64,000 nt of DNA from NCBI RefSeq assembly GCF_902804475.1, contig NZ_CADCSU010000107.1, positions 1 to 64,000 on the forward strand, written 5' to 3'. Of this stretch, positions 54,076 to 61,732 are shown piece by piece. Under the pieces are notes generated by a model. It ran no database searches, was not told where the DNA came from, and saw nothing but the letters and a program-made list of their open reading frames with translations. The position numbers were made by a program, and so were the translations under genes. How positions within the stretch are numbered: the first letter of the stretch is position 1; each line of letters begins with the position of its first letter. The DNA comes from Flavobacterium bizetiae. Lineage in GTDB: Bacteria; Bacteroidota; Bacteroidia; Flavobacteriales; Flavobacteriaceae.

Positions 54076-54116
54076 TATGAAAACGATTGTCCTAGCCACG
54101 ATAGAAGTGGAAATCT
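54076..54116. repeat. dispersed repeat (cctagcc...gatagaagtgg family), short copy
   Basis: tatgaaaacgattg then t-cctagcc-a and cgatagaagtggaaatc. The first 23 bases match 42762-42784 with one or two differences. It ends abruptly after gtggaaatct. Confidence 0.75.
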
Positions 54117-54148
54117 AGCTTCTGAAAATTTTAAAAACAGGCATAAAA

Positions 54149-54181
54149 AAAACTCGTTTCATATCAATTGAAACGAGTTTT
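54149..54181 (-). terminator. intrinsic terminator of rplS
   Basis: AAAACTCGTTTCA (54149-54161) pairs perfectly with TGAAACGAGTTTT (54169-54181), 7-base loop, and the minus strand continues into T residues. It lies 22 bp beyond the rplS stop. Confidence 0.92.
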
Positions 54182-54202
54182 TTATAACATTTAGATAAAT
54201 GA

Positions 54203-54553
54203 TTATCTTCTTTTATCTTTAATCTTAGCTTTTTTACCAGTAAGTTCTCTGAAGTAGAAAATTCTAGCTCTACGTACAGCTCCTTTTTTGTTGATTTCAA
54301 TTTTCTGTAAAGCTGGTAAGTTTACTGGGAAGATACGCTCAACTCCAATTGCACCTGACATTTTACGGATAGTAAAAGTTTCTGTGTTACCAGAACCTCT
54401 TCTTTGAATAACAACTCCTTTGAAAAACTGAGTTCTTGTTTTTTCACCCTCTTTAATTTCGTAGTAAACTGTGATAGTATCTCCAGCTCCGAAAACAGGG
54501 AAATCTTTTTTAGCAACTAATTCGGTTTGAACGAATTTTAATAAATCTGCCAT
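54203..54553 (-). CDS. rplS: 50S ribosomal protein L19
   Basis: Structural protein at the 30S-50S interface. The 116-residue sequence matches L19: FPVFGAGDTITVYYEIKEGEKTRTQFFKGVVIQRRGSG, then ETFTIRKMSGAIGVERIFPVNLPALQKIEI and VRRARIFYFRELTGKKAKIKDKR. In most bacteria rplS directly follows trmD; here about 2.3 kb and two unrelated genes lie between them. It has its own consensus promoter and terminator. Confidence 0.98.
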   Translation of the reverse strand: MADLLKFVQTELVAKKDFPVFGAGDTITVYYEIKEGEKTRTQFFKGVVIQRRGSGNTETFTIRKMSGAIGVERIFPVNLPALQKIEINKKGAVRRARIFYFRELTGKKAKIKDKRR

Positions 54554-54626
54554 GATATCTTGTAATTATGTTTTTTATATAGAGCAACATTCACGGATCT
54601 CGCCAGAGGTTAGTCTAATTCGGGTG

Positions 54627-54656
54627 CAAATGTAATTAAAATAAATTAAATTCCAA
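54627..54656 (-). promoter_or_regulatory. rplS promoter (TTG-N19-TACATTTG)
   Basis: On the minus strand TTG (plus 54654-54656) is followed after 19 bases by TACATTTG (54627-54634), a full consensus. Start of transcription would leave a leader of about 65-70 bases with ctaacctctggcgagatccg, long enough for autoregulation, though no stable fold is obvious. Confidence 0.8.
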
Positions 54657-54684
54657 TAAATTAAAATCAAATTCTAATGAGAAT

Positions 54685-54753
54685 AAATTCCAAATTCCAA
54701 TTGTGTAACTGGTTGATACGTTGTGATTTGGAATTTGTAGAATTTGGAATTTG
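54685..54753. repeat. inverted repeat (caaattccaa family)
   Basis: caaattccaa (54691-54700) is complementary to ttggaatttg at 54728-54737 and again at 54744-54753. The left side is itself a double copy of aaattcc. It fills the gap between rplS and the deiminase gene. Confidence 0.7.
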
Positions 54754-54759
54754 TTTTAC

Positions 54760-55881
54760 TTATCTCGGTTGCTGCTGCGTAACGCAATGAATCATTCCTC
54801 CATTGGCATATAAATTACGAACATCAATACCAATTACTTTTCTGGATGGATATAAACTCTGAATCAGATTATTAGCAACGATATCATTTGGATCATTATA
54901 GTTAGGCACCAAAACAACTGTATTGCCTATATAAAAATTAACATACGAGCCTTTATAACCCAATTTTTTGCCGTAAGTGGTTACTACATTGTTTTTAGAT
55001 AAAGGCAGTTTTAGAAAAGTATAATTTTTTCCGTTTTTGTCTTTTGAATTATATAAAGTAGTAATATCATTTTGCGGAACTTCCCAATACAACAAATCAT
55101 TTTCGTTCATGGTTACAATAGTATTTGTGTTGCCAAAACGTGCAAAACCATCAATATGCATATCGGTGATTTCTCTTCCTGCTTTTCCTTCAAGCCAAAT
55201 AAAATTTGTTGTTCCTAAATACTTTTTAAAATACGCTTGGGCTTGCTGTTGCGTCATTCCGGGATTGCGATTCGAATTTAATATCGAACTTTTTGTCGCC
55301 ATCAAAGTACCGTTTCCGTCTATTTCTACAGCGCCGCCTTCATTAATCATAGTGGTATTTAAATCTAAAACCTTGATTTTTTGATCTTTTGCAATTTGCA
55401 TAGGTATTGTATTACAATTTAAAAAATCAGCTTTTTTACCCCAGCCATTAAATCCCCAATCCTGAATCACTAATTGATTGTTTTTGTCTTTGACATAAAT
55501 AGGTCCGTTGTCTCGTACCCAGACATCATCGGTTTTATATATTTTAAATTCTATAGAAGATAAAGAAATTCCCGATTCTTGTAATAAGGTTTTAATTCTG
55601 TTTTTTTCAACGGCGTCGTAAGTAATAATGAATACTTTTTCGCCTTGTATTAAGGATTTAGTCATGGCAATCCATGTAGCATCTAAATCGTTTCTATGAT
55701 CAATTCCGTATTGATATTGGTGCGGCCATTGCAACCACGTTCCTTCATGCGGAGCAGATTCTTCGGGCATTGTATACATAACTTCGGTAGTTTTTAATTC
55801 GTCTGTAATCGCGTTTATTTCATCTCCCTGACAAGAGGAAAGAAGAGGAAGGAATAATAATGTTAGAAATAGATTTTTCAT
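54760..55881 (-). CDS. lipoprotein agmatine deiminase / peptidylarginine deiminase family
   Basis: A 373-residue guanidine-modifying enzyme with a lipoprotein signal (MKNLFLTLLFLPLLSSCQGDE, Cys17). The agmatine-deiminase set is present: ESAPHEGTWLQWPH, VWVRDNGPIYV (Asp), INEGGAVEIDGNGT, TDMHIDGFARF (His, Asp) and the nucleophile GMIHCVTQQ near the C-terminus. Agmatine deiminases are usually cytosolic; a lipid anchor implies action on extracytoplasmic agmatine or a peptidyl-Arg substrate. Downstream of an AraC/GyrI-type gene by 68 bp on the same strand. Confidence 0.9.
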   Translation of the reverse strand: MKNLFLTLLFLPLLSSCQGDEINAITDELKTTEVMYTMPEESAPHEGTWLQWPHQYQYGIDHRNDLDATWIAMTKSLIQGEKVFIITYDAVEKNRIKTLLQESGISLSSIEFKIYKTDDVWVRDNGPIYVKDKNNQLVIQDWGFNGWGKKADFLNCNTIPMQIAKDQKIKVLDLNTTMINEGGAVEIDGNGTLMATKSSILNSNRNPGMTQQQAQAYFKKYLGTTNFIWLEGKAGREITDMHIDGFARFGNTNTIVTMNENDLLYWEVPQNDITTLYNSKDKNGKNYTFLKLPLSKNNVVTTYGKKLGYKGSYVNFYIGNTVVLVPNYNDPNDIVANNLIQSLYPSRKVIGIDVRNLYANGGMIHCVTQQQPR

Positions 55882-55949
55882 CTTAGTTGATTTAATTGTA
55901 AATGTTTAGCGTCATTTTGTATCGATAACTTGACGGTACAAATGTATTT

Positions 55950-56807
55950 CTAAAGCATAATTGCGTAGTTGTCCAAAATGGACAAATTAAATAAGAGAAA
56001 TAAAATCGCCGTAAGATAATCGGCTGATGTACTACAATTTGAATCGTTTTTTATATACTGCTCAATAACGGGCAAATGCGATATTTCGATATCATTATTA
56101 AGAAACCATGCGCCAAAGATTTGCTGGTAAGTATCTTCTAACGTTTCATAACTTCCGTAATGAAGAAATCGAGCGTATTTACCGCCAAAAAGCTTTTTTG
56201 AAGGAAGATTTTTAATTACAGTTTCGGTAACAATGCAAGCTTCATAAGTACATTTCGATTTTTCGGTAATCACGAGATCATCTGTAATAATGCCAAAAAA
56301 GTCCGAAATAGTGGTTATTTCATTCTCTAACAATGCATCCCAAAGATCTTCGATTTCAGGATTGATATACGAAGTTTTACAGCTCGAATAATAAGCTGTT
56401 ATTTCGGGAATAAAAAGAATTTCAGGTTTGAGATTGCTGGAAATAGTTTCCTGCGGATGAATGTCATTAAGTAAAGCTTCTTTTTGATTTCGCGCAACAG
56501 AAGGCGAACAATTGAAATGTTTCTTGAAAGTTTTCGAGAAAGATTGTACATCTGCAAATCCCACTTCAAGCGCAATATCTGAAATTTGTGCATTAGAATA
56601 CAAAAGTTTCTTGTATCCGTTTTCGACTTTCAGTCGGGTTTGGTAAGCGCCAATTGTTTCTTTAAATAAAGAATAAAAAACGCGCTGTAGGTTTCTGTAG
56701 GAATAGCTGGAAATATCTTCAAGAGAATTTATTGAGATGATTTGATTGTAATTCATCTCAATGAAATTCCGTGTATTATAAATACGTTTTAGATTAAAAT
56801 CACTCAT
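55950..56807 (-). CDS. AraC-family regulator with GyrI-like effector domain
   Basis: A 285-residue regulator: N-terminal AraC HTH (residues 1-105, with YRNLQRVFYSLFKETIGAYQTRLKVE and LYSNAQISDIALEVGFADVQSFSKTFKKHF) and a C-terminal GyrI-like effector domain (about 125-270, ending LPVIEQYIKND). The last residues (LFLLFNLSILDNYAIML) are atypical for the domain, whose usual end is a short strand; a one-base deletion near the end could explain this. Probably responds to a small basic molecule; its downstream neighbour is the agmatine deiminase. Confidence 0.85.
   Translation of the reverse strand: MSDFNLKRIYNTRNFIEMNYNQIISINSLEDISSYSYRNLQRVFYSLFKETIGAYQTRLKVENGYKKLLYSNAQISDIALEVGFADVQSFSKTFKKHFNCSPSVARNQKEALLNDIHPQETISSNLKPEILFIPEITAYYSSCKTSYINPEIEDLWDALLENEITTISDFFGIITDDLVITEKSKCTYEACIVTETVIKNLPSKKLFGGKYARFLHYGSYETLEDTYQQIFGAWFLNNDIEISHLPVIEQYIKNDSNCSTSADYLTAILFLLFNLSILDNYAIML
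55969..55985. promoter_or_regulatory. perfect palindrome TTGTCCA-AAA-TGGACAA
   Basis: Two perfect 7-bp arms separated by AAA, in the 3' end of the AraC/GyrI-type coding region and 88-104 bp before the deiminase start. It is positioned to act as an operator for the deiminase gene, but could equally be chance. The bases also encode the atypical C-terminal tail. Confidence 0.4.
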
Positions 56808-56819
56808 TATTTTATCTAG

Positions 56820-56882
56820 TATTCAGTCCCAGTTTAGAATCACACTTTTCAGAACGTTGAGACTGAAAACTGAGACTGAATA
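56820..56882. repeat. 16-bp inverted repeat (tattcagtcccagttt)
   Basis: tattcagtcccagttt (56820-56835) is complementary to 56867-56882 with one mismatch. The ctcagttttcag-type sequence is related to 44335-44401. It separates trmD from the AraC/GyrI-type gene. Confidence 0.75.
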
Positions 56883-56894
56883 CTGAAAACTTTC

Positions 56895-57575
56895 TTAATG
56901 TCCTTCAAGCAAATCTGGGCGTCTGTTTTTGGTATGTTCATACGCCATATCTTCGCGCCATTTGTCGATTTTTGCAAAATGGCCGCTGGTTAAAACTTCA
57001 GGAACTTTCCATCCTTTATAATCTGCTGGTCTTGTATATATAGGTCCTGAAAGTAAATTATCCTGAAAACTATCTGTTAGTGCTGAAGTTTCATCACTTA
57101 AAACACCAGGGATAAGTCTGATTAAAGCATCAGATAAAACTAAAGCTCCCAGTTCTCCTCCGGATAAAACATAGTCACCAATCGAAATTTCTTTGGTAAT
57201 AAAATGATCACGAACTCGCTGATCTACACCTTTATAATGTCCGCATAAAATGATGATATTTTCATACATCGACATGGTATTGGCCATTTTTTGATTTAGC
57301 GTTTCTCCATCAGGCGACATATAAATGATTTCGTCGTATTCGCGTTCACTTTTCAAATGTGTTATACACGCATCGATAGGCTGAACAGTCATTACCATTC
57401 CGGCGCCACCTCCAAAAGGATAATCGTCTACGCTTTTTTGTTTGTTTGTAGTATAGTCACGTAAATTATGAAAGTGTACTTCGACCAAGCCTTTGTCTAT
57501 GGCACGTTTCATAATCGAAGCCTCAAAAGGGCTTCTTAATAATTCAGGCAAAATCGTTATAATGTCAATTCGCAT
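56895..57575 (-). CDS. trmD: tRNA (guanine-37-N1)-methyltransferase
   Basis: Methylates G37 of tRNAs with SAM, preventing frameshifting. The 226-residue protein shows [31 protein letters not shown], and the trefoil-knot SAM site [15 protein letters not shown] and [29 protein letters not shown], with the C-terminal domain ending [11 protein letters not shown]. Full length. TATCTTTG (minus, 57603-57610) is its likely -7 box. rimM and rpsP are not adjacent in the window. Confidence 0.97.
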   Translation of the reverse strand: MRIDIITILPELLRSPFEASIMKRAIDKGLVEVHFHNLRDYTTNKQKSVDDYPFGGGAGMVMTVQPIDACITHLKSEREYDEIIYMSPDGETLNQKMANTMSMYENIIILCGHYKGVDQRVRDHFITKEISIGDYVLSGGELGALVLSDALIRLIPGVLSDETSALTDSFQDNLLSGPIYTRPADYKGWKVPEVLTSGHFAKIDKWREDMAYEHTKNRRPDLLEGH

Positions 57576-57602
57576 TTTTTTTCTTCAAATAGTTCTAAGC
57601 GG

Positions 57603-57618
57603 CAAAGATACAAAGTTA
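57603..57618 (-). promoter_or_regulatory. tandem -7-like boxes upstream of trmD
   Basis: On the minus strand TAACTTTG (57611-57618) directly abuts TATCTTTG (57603-57610); both match TAnnTTTG. The nearer lies 27 bases before the trmD ATG. Confidence 0.5.
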
Positions 57619-57834
57619 ATTTTTGAGAAATTTAAAGTTTTAGAAAATGAAGAATCTTGACGAATAATTAATATAAAAGCCATTTTTTAATAATATACTA
57701 AATCTTGACCTAACAATTTGTTAAACAATTAAATATATGGGAACTATGTAATGAGTTACTATTTTTATGTAATTTTATTCGGCCCTTTATCGTCTAATAT
57801 TATACTGTAAATTATTTACCTTAAAATTATTATC

Positions 57835-58167
57835 ATGATAAAAAAAATACTTTTCTTACTTACAATTTTCGTTTTGCATTCCTGTTCTTCTTCTAAGAGC
57901 TCAAGTGATAAATGGATTGGTCAATCTAAAAAAAATCTGATAAAGAGTTGGGGAACGCCAATTCGGAGTATAGATAATGCAGAGCAGGGAGAAGTTCTTA
58001 TTTATGGCGAACAAGTTTACGCGAACGTTAATAACGAAGAAGGTTCAAGAATCGCGGGTCCAAATTATTGGGACTATACCTATGTATATGTAAATAAAGA
58101 AGGTAAAATTTATTCTTATAAAAAGGATAAACAACAGCACACGCCTCAGGAAATAGCTGTAAAATAG
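57835..58167 (+). CDS. small lipoprotein, SmpA/OmlA-like
   Basis: A 110-residue lipoprotein (MIKKILFLLTIFVLHSCSSS, Cys17). The mature part has KWIGQSKKNLIKSWGTPIRS, resembling the BamE/SmpA helix-turn (G-x-x-K-x-x-L-x-x-x-x-G-x-P), followed by three strands (EVLIYGEQVY, YWDYTYVYVNKEGKIYSYK). The fold is likely, the function is not known; it is not BamE itself. Own terminator downstream. Confidence 0.72.
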   Translation: MIKKILFLLTIFVLHSCSSSKSSSDKWIGQSKKNLIKSWGTPIRSIDNAEQGEVLIYGEQVYANVNNEEGSRIAGPNYWDYTYVYVNKEGKIYSYKKDKQQHTPQEIAVK

Positions 58168-58190
58168 TTATTTATAAATCGATATTATGA

Positions 58191-58224
58191 ATAGAGATTG
58201 CAATTTTGTTATTGCAATCTCTAT
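58191..58224 (+). terminator. intrinsic terminator
   Basis: ATAGAGATTGCAAT (58191-58204) pairs perfectly with ATTGCAATCTCTAT (58211-58224), 6-base loop, followed by a T run. It ends the small lipoprotein gene. Confidence 0.93.
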
Positions 58225-58278
58225 TTTTTATATATTTAAATCATTATAAGTTGATTTATAGAGATTTAAAAATAAGTT

Positions 58279-58740
58279 ATGAAAAAAATAATAATCCTTA
58301 TTGTAGTTTTTTTAGTTATTTCCTGCAATAATCAAAACCAATCAAAACCTATGGATACTTCAAGAAATGAAAAGTTAGTCAAACAATATTTTGAGTATTT
58401 TAATAAACATGACTGGAAAAAAATGTCGGAAATGTATATCGAGACGGCAGATTTTAAGGATCCTTCTTTAGGGCCGGGAATTGTAAAGCAGTCGCGCCAG
58501 GAAATCGAAAAAAAATACGCTGAATTAAACCAAATTTTTCCTGATTTGCATGATAAGGTCGTTCAGATTTATCCTTCGGGAGAAAAGCATATTATTGTAG
58601 AATTTATCTCGAGCGGAACCGCGCCGGACAATTCTAAATTCGAACTGCCTATCTGTACTATTTTTACTTTCGAGAATGGATTGATTACTAAAGACTTTAC
58701 CTATTTTGATAATTTTGAGGAAGGTGAAGGAGAGGAATAA
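58279..58740 (+). CDS. NTF2-fold (SnoaL-like) lipoprotein
   Basis: A 153-residue lipoprotein (MKKIIILIVVFLVISCNNQ, Cys16). The mature domain is SnoaL-like: KLVKQYFEYFNKHDWKKMSEMYIETADFKDPSLG, then strands VVQIYPSGEKHIIVEFISSG and LPICTIFTFENGLITKDFTYFDNF, the last being the usual closing strand pair. It is periplasmic and probably binds a small ligand. Related in fold to the cytosolic protein at 1376, but not a close copy. Confidence 0.82.
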   Translation: MKKIIILIVVFLVISCNNQNQSKPMDTSRNEKLVKQYFEYFNKHDWKKMSEMYIETADFKDPSLGPGIVKQSRQEIEKKYAELNQIFPDLHDKVVQIYPSGEKHIIVEFISSGTAPDNSKFELPICTIFTFENGLITKDFTYFDNFEEGEGEE

Positions 58741-58876
58741 AGATTTGGTTTTTAGTTATGTATAATTTTCTCGTAATACTTTCTTCCAAATAAAAATGTT
58801 GAAAAACATTTGGTGATAAAAATTAAAATAGAAATTACGAATAATTGTTTTTTTGAATATATTTAACAAAAAGTAT

Positions 58877-59785
58877 ATGAAAAAAATAGTCTTCTTATTT
58901 CTTATCCTACTTTGTTCCTGCGACAAAGAAAAACCTAAAGAAACTCTAAAAGGGATTCCAAAAGAAATTCCTCAAGAAGCATCCTATTTTAAGCAAATAA
59001 AAGCGAATGACGTTAAGATGCCTGAGGTTGTTTATGGCGATTGGCTGTATTCCCGCAAAGAAAAAGGACAAACTTTCGACCAGTATTTTAGATCTAAACA
59101 TATCGTTCCAACAAACGATGCCAATATTATTTACATACGACCTATCGGGAATTTTAATTCTCTGCAAAAGAGACAAATTGAGCTCACCAATGAATATTTA
59201 GAAATTTACTTTCAATTAAAAACAAAAACTTTAGATCCTATTGCTAATGATGTAGTTCCAAATTCGGCCAGAAGAATGATTGCAGAAGGTCATGAACAAT
59301 TATTGGCGGGTTATCTTTTAAATGATATTTTGAAAGAAGAAAAACCCGTAAACAGAATTGCTTTAATGGGACTTTCAGAACTGGATTTGTATCCTAAACC
59401 AGAATGGAATTATGTTTTTGGTTTGGCTTCTTACCGTGATAAAGTAGGCGTGAGTTCAATTTACAGATTACAGGATGGCAAATTAACTTCAGAAAATTTT
59501 AATTTATGTTTATCACGATTACTCAAAATAAGCTCTCATGAAATTGGGCATATGTTTGGTCTGCATCATTGTACAAATGCAAATTGTGTGATGAATGGCA
59601 CCAATAGCATGGATGAAACCGACAGGCATTCAATAAGATTATGTTCTGTTTGCCAAAGAAAACTGAATTCCTGTATACCCTACGATAATAAAAAACGATT
59701 AACCGATTTAGAAAAATATTTTAAAAGGAATAACTTAACTGATGGATTTGATTTGATGAAAAAAGACCTTGGAGTTATTCAATAA
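58877..59785 (+). CDS. archaemetzincin-type zinc metalloprotease, lipoprotein
   Basis: A 302-residue putative zinc protease. The start at 58877 gives a lipoprotein signal (MKKIVFLFLILLCSCDKEK, Cys15). The active site is HEIGHMFGLHH at 221-231 (Zn ligands H221, H225, H231, catalytic E222), followed by C232, C237 with the Met-turn CVM, and CSVC at 256-259, which forms the second, structural zinc site of archaemetzincins. Most members are cytosolic; the lipid anchor is unusual. Followed after 6 bp by an FMN reductase gene, so the two are probably co-transcribed. Confidence 0.9.
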   Translation: MKKIVFLFLILLCSCDKEKPKETLKGIPKEIPQEASYFKQIKANDVKMPEVVYGDWLYSRKEKGQTFDQYFRSKHIVPTNDANIIYIRPIGNFNSLQKRQIELTNEYLEIYFQLKTKTLDPIANDVVPNSARRMIAEGHEQLLAGYLLNDILKEEKPVNRIALMGLSELDLYPKPEWNYVFGLASYRDKVGVSSIYRLQDGKLTSENFNLCLSRLLKISSHEIGHMFGLHHCTNANCVMNGTNSMDETDRHSIRLCSVCQRKLNSCIPYDNKKRLTDLEKYFKRNNLTDGFDLMKKDLGVIQ

Positions 59786-59791
59786 ATAAGA

Positions 59792-60328
59792 ATGAAAAAG
59801 ACAAAGATATTTGCCATATCAGGCAGTACAAGAGGTAATTCAAGTAATTACAGGATTTTAAAATTTATCTCAGAACAAATTTCAGATTGGTTTGAGCTTG
59901 AAATATTTGAAGAATTAGATCAATTACCTCATTTTAATCCGGATTTGGATAACGAAAATCCTCCCGAAAAAGTGGCTGCCTTTAGAACTAAAATAGAAAA
60001 TGCCGATGGAGTTCTAATTTGTACTCCCGAATATGTTTTTAGTTTGCCGGGAAGTTTAAAAAATGCATTAGAATGGTGTGTTTCGACTACTATTTTTTCA
60101 GATAAAAAGGTCGGATTAATCACCGCTTCTGCTTCTGGCGAAATGGCGCACGAACAATTAATTTTGATTATGAAAACGCTACAGGCCCAACTTGACGAAA
60201 ACACACAACTTTTGATGCAGGGTATTCGCGGAAAAATTAATGAAGAGGGAAAAATTATAAACGGCGAAACCAATATTGCTCTTCAAGAGTTTATATCTAA
60301 TTTCGAAAATCTATTTTTAGTTTACTAA
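59792..60328 (+). CDS. NAD(P)H-dependent FMN reductase
   Basis: A 178-residue flavodoxin-fold reductase. AISGSTRGNSSNYRILKFI is the FMN phosphate loop, LPHFNPDLDNENPPEKV the second flavin contact, and VLICTPEYVFSLPGSLKNALEW the family signature. It reduces FMN or quinone-type acceptors with NAD(P)H in the cytosol. Starts 6 bp after the archaemetzincin gene and ends 19 bp before the isomerase gene. Confidence 0.9.
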   Translation: MKKTKIFAISGSTRGNSSNYRILKFISEQISDWFELEIFEELDQLPHFNPDLDNENPPEKVAAFRTKIENADGVLICTPEYVFSLPGSLKNALEWCVSTTIFSDKKVGLITASASGEMAHEQLILIMKTLQAQLDENTQLLMQGIRGKINEEGKIINGETNIALQEFISNFENLFLVY

Positions 60329-60347
60329 TTCGCTCGCTTTAAAATAT

Positions 60348-61220
60348 ATGATCACAAGAAGAAACTTTATCATCAACACCAGTCTGGCTACAACAGCAGT
60401 TTTAGCCTTGCCATCATTAGCTTTTACTATGGATAAAAAAGAAATAGGATTACAATTGTATACTTTACGGGATGAAATTGCCAAAGATGTAAAATCGACT
60501 TTAGAAAAAGTAGCCGCCGCTGGTTTTACGACTGTTGAAACATATGGTTTTTCGATTAAAGATCAGTTTTGGGGGCTTTCGCCGCTGGATCTTAAAAAGA
60601 TATTGGACGCCAATAAATTAAAAGCAGTTAGCGGACATTATAACCTAGGAAGCTTTTTATACGATGGAAATACTTCGGAACTGATTGCTGCAATTGATGC
60701 TGCTAAAATTTTAAAAAGCGAATTTTTAACCATTCCGTGGGTTGATGAACCGTTTAGAAAAAACATTCAGGATTATAAAAAGATTGCTGCCCGATTAAAT
60801 GAAGCTGCAAAGTTGTGTGCAAATTCGGGTTTAAAACTGGCATATCATAATCACGATTTTGAGTTTCAAAAACATGACGGAATTACAGGCTACGAAATCT
60901 TATTAAAGGAAACAGATAAAAATTTAGTTTGTTTTGAACTGGATTTGTATTGGGTGGTTCGATCAGGAAATGATCCGCTACAATTATTCAAAGAAAATCC
61001 CGGGCGTTTTAAAATGTGGCACGTTAAGGATATGGATAAGATTGATCAGGCTTTAAATACAGAAATTGGTTCCGGATCTATAGATTTTAAAACCATTTTT
61101 AAGGAAGCAAAAAAATCCGGAATGAAACATTTTTTTCTAGAGCAGGAAAATAATTTTGCAGGCGACTCATTTCAGTCAATTAAAACAAGCTGTAGTTTTA
61201 TTTTAAAAGAATTGCTTTAG
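60348..61220 (+). CDS. sugar-phosphate isomerase/epimerase family TIM barrel with Tat signal
   Basis: A 290-residue protein with a twin-arginine-type N-terminus (ITRRNFIINTSLATTAVLALPSLAF) indicating export in folded form. The domain is AP-endonuclease-2-like: IGLQLYTLRDEI, KLKAVSGHYNLG, LAYHNHDFEFQKHDG, LVCFELDLYWVVRSG and KMWHVKDMD with the usual metal ligands (His, Glu, Asp, His). Likely acts on a sugar in the periplasm; substrate unknown. 19 bp after the FMN reductase; a cupin follows after 49 bp. Confidence 0.88.
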   Translation: MITRRNFIINTSLATTAVLALPSLAFTMDKKEIGLQLYTLRDEIAKDVKSTLEKVAAAGFTTVETYGFSIKDQFWGLSPLDLKKILDANKLKAVSGHYNLGSFLYDGNTSELIAAIDAAKILKSEFLTIPWVDEPFRKNIQDYKKIAARLNEAAKLCANSGLKLAYHNHDFEFQKHDGITGYEILLKETDKNLVCFELDLYWVVRSGNDPLQLFKENPGRFKMWHVKDMDKIDQALNTEIGSGSIDFKTIFKEAKKSGMKHFFLEQENNFAGDSFQSIKTSCSFILKELL

Positions 61221-61269
61221 GCTGAAATAATTTAAAAGTTTAATTTTGTAAGAATAAAATCAGAAAGAG

Positions 61270-61620
61270 ATGCAAAGTTTTGGAACAAGCAAAGAATTTA
61301 TAAAAGGAGATGAAATAGAGTGGGAAGTTGTAGGTGAAGGTATCAAACGTAAAATCCTTGCCTATGATGACAGAGTAATGCTGGTAAATGTTCATTTCGA
61401 AAAAGGCGGAGTGGGAACTTTACACGAACATTATCATACACAAGTAACCTATGTTTCGAGTGGGAAATTTGATGTAACGATTAATGGCGTGACACAAACC
61501 TTAAAAGAGGGTGACAGTTTTTATATTCCGCCTCACGCAATTCATGGAGTGGTTTGTCTGGAAAGCGGACTTTTGACAGACGTATTTAGCCCAATTCGGG
61601 AAGATTTTATGCAACCATAA
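61270..61620 (+). CDS. KdgF-like cupin
   Basis: A 116-residue single cupin. GEGIKRKILAYDDRVMLVNVHFEKG, then LHEHYHTQVTYVSSGKFDVTI (metal His set), GDSFYIPPHAIHGVVCLESG and the ending DVFSPIREDFM closely follow KdgF, the cupin that opens 5-keto-4-deoxyuronate from pectin and alginate. No other uronate genes are next to it, so KdgF activity is likely but not certain. Cytosolic. Confidence 0.85.
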   Translation: MQSFGTSKEFIKGDEIEWEVVGEGIKRKILAYDDRVMLVNVHFEKGGVGTLHEHYHTQVTYVSSGKFDVTINGVTQTLKEGDSFYIPPHAIHGVVCLESGLLTDVFSPIREDFMQP

Positions 61621-61720
61621 AGATTTTAAAATCAAGGAAATCTGTCGAATAATCATTTTATTAATAGTCATGTTTTAAAAATTTATACATTTTTTAAAGT
61701 TTTGATAAAGATTAGATTGG

Positions 61721-61728
61721 TATTTTTG
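61721..61728 (+). promoter_or_regulatory. TAnnTTTG match directly before the MFS gene
   Basis: TATTTTTG ends 4 bases before the ATG at 61733, with TTTG at 61701-61704 (spacing 16). If it is a promoter, the transcript would be almost leaderless. Confidence 0.35.
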
Positions 61729-61732
61729 CAAA

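Noticed and set aside
54115..54300. 61-codon minus-strand frame downstream of rplS
   Set aside because: Overlaps the 3' end of rplS out of frame and includes the terminator hairpin.
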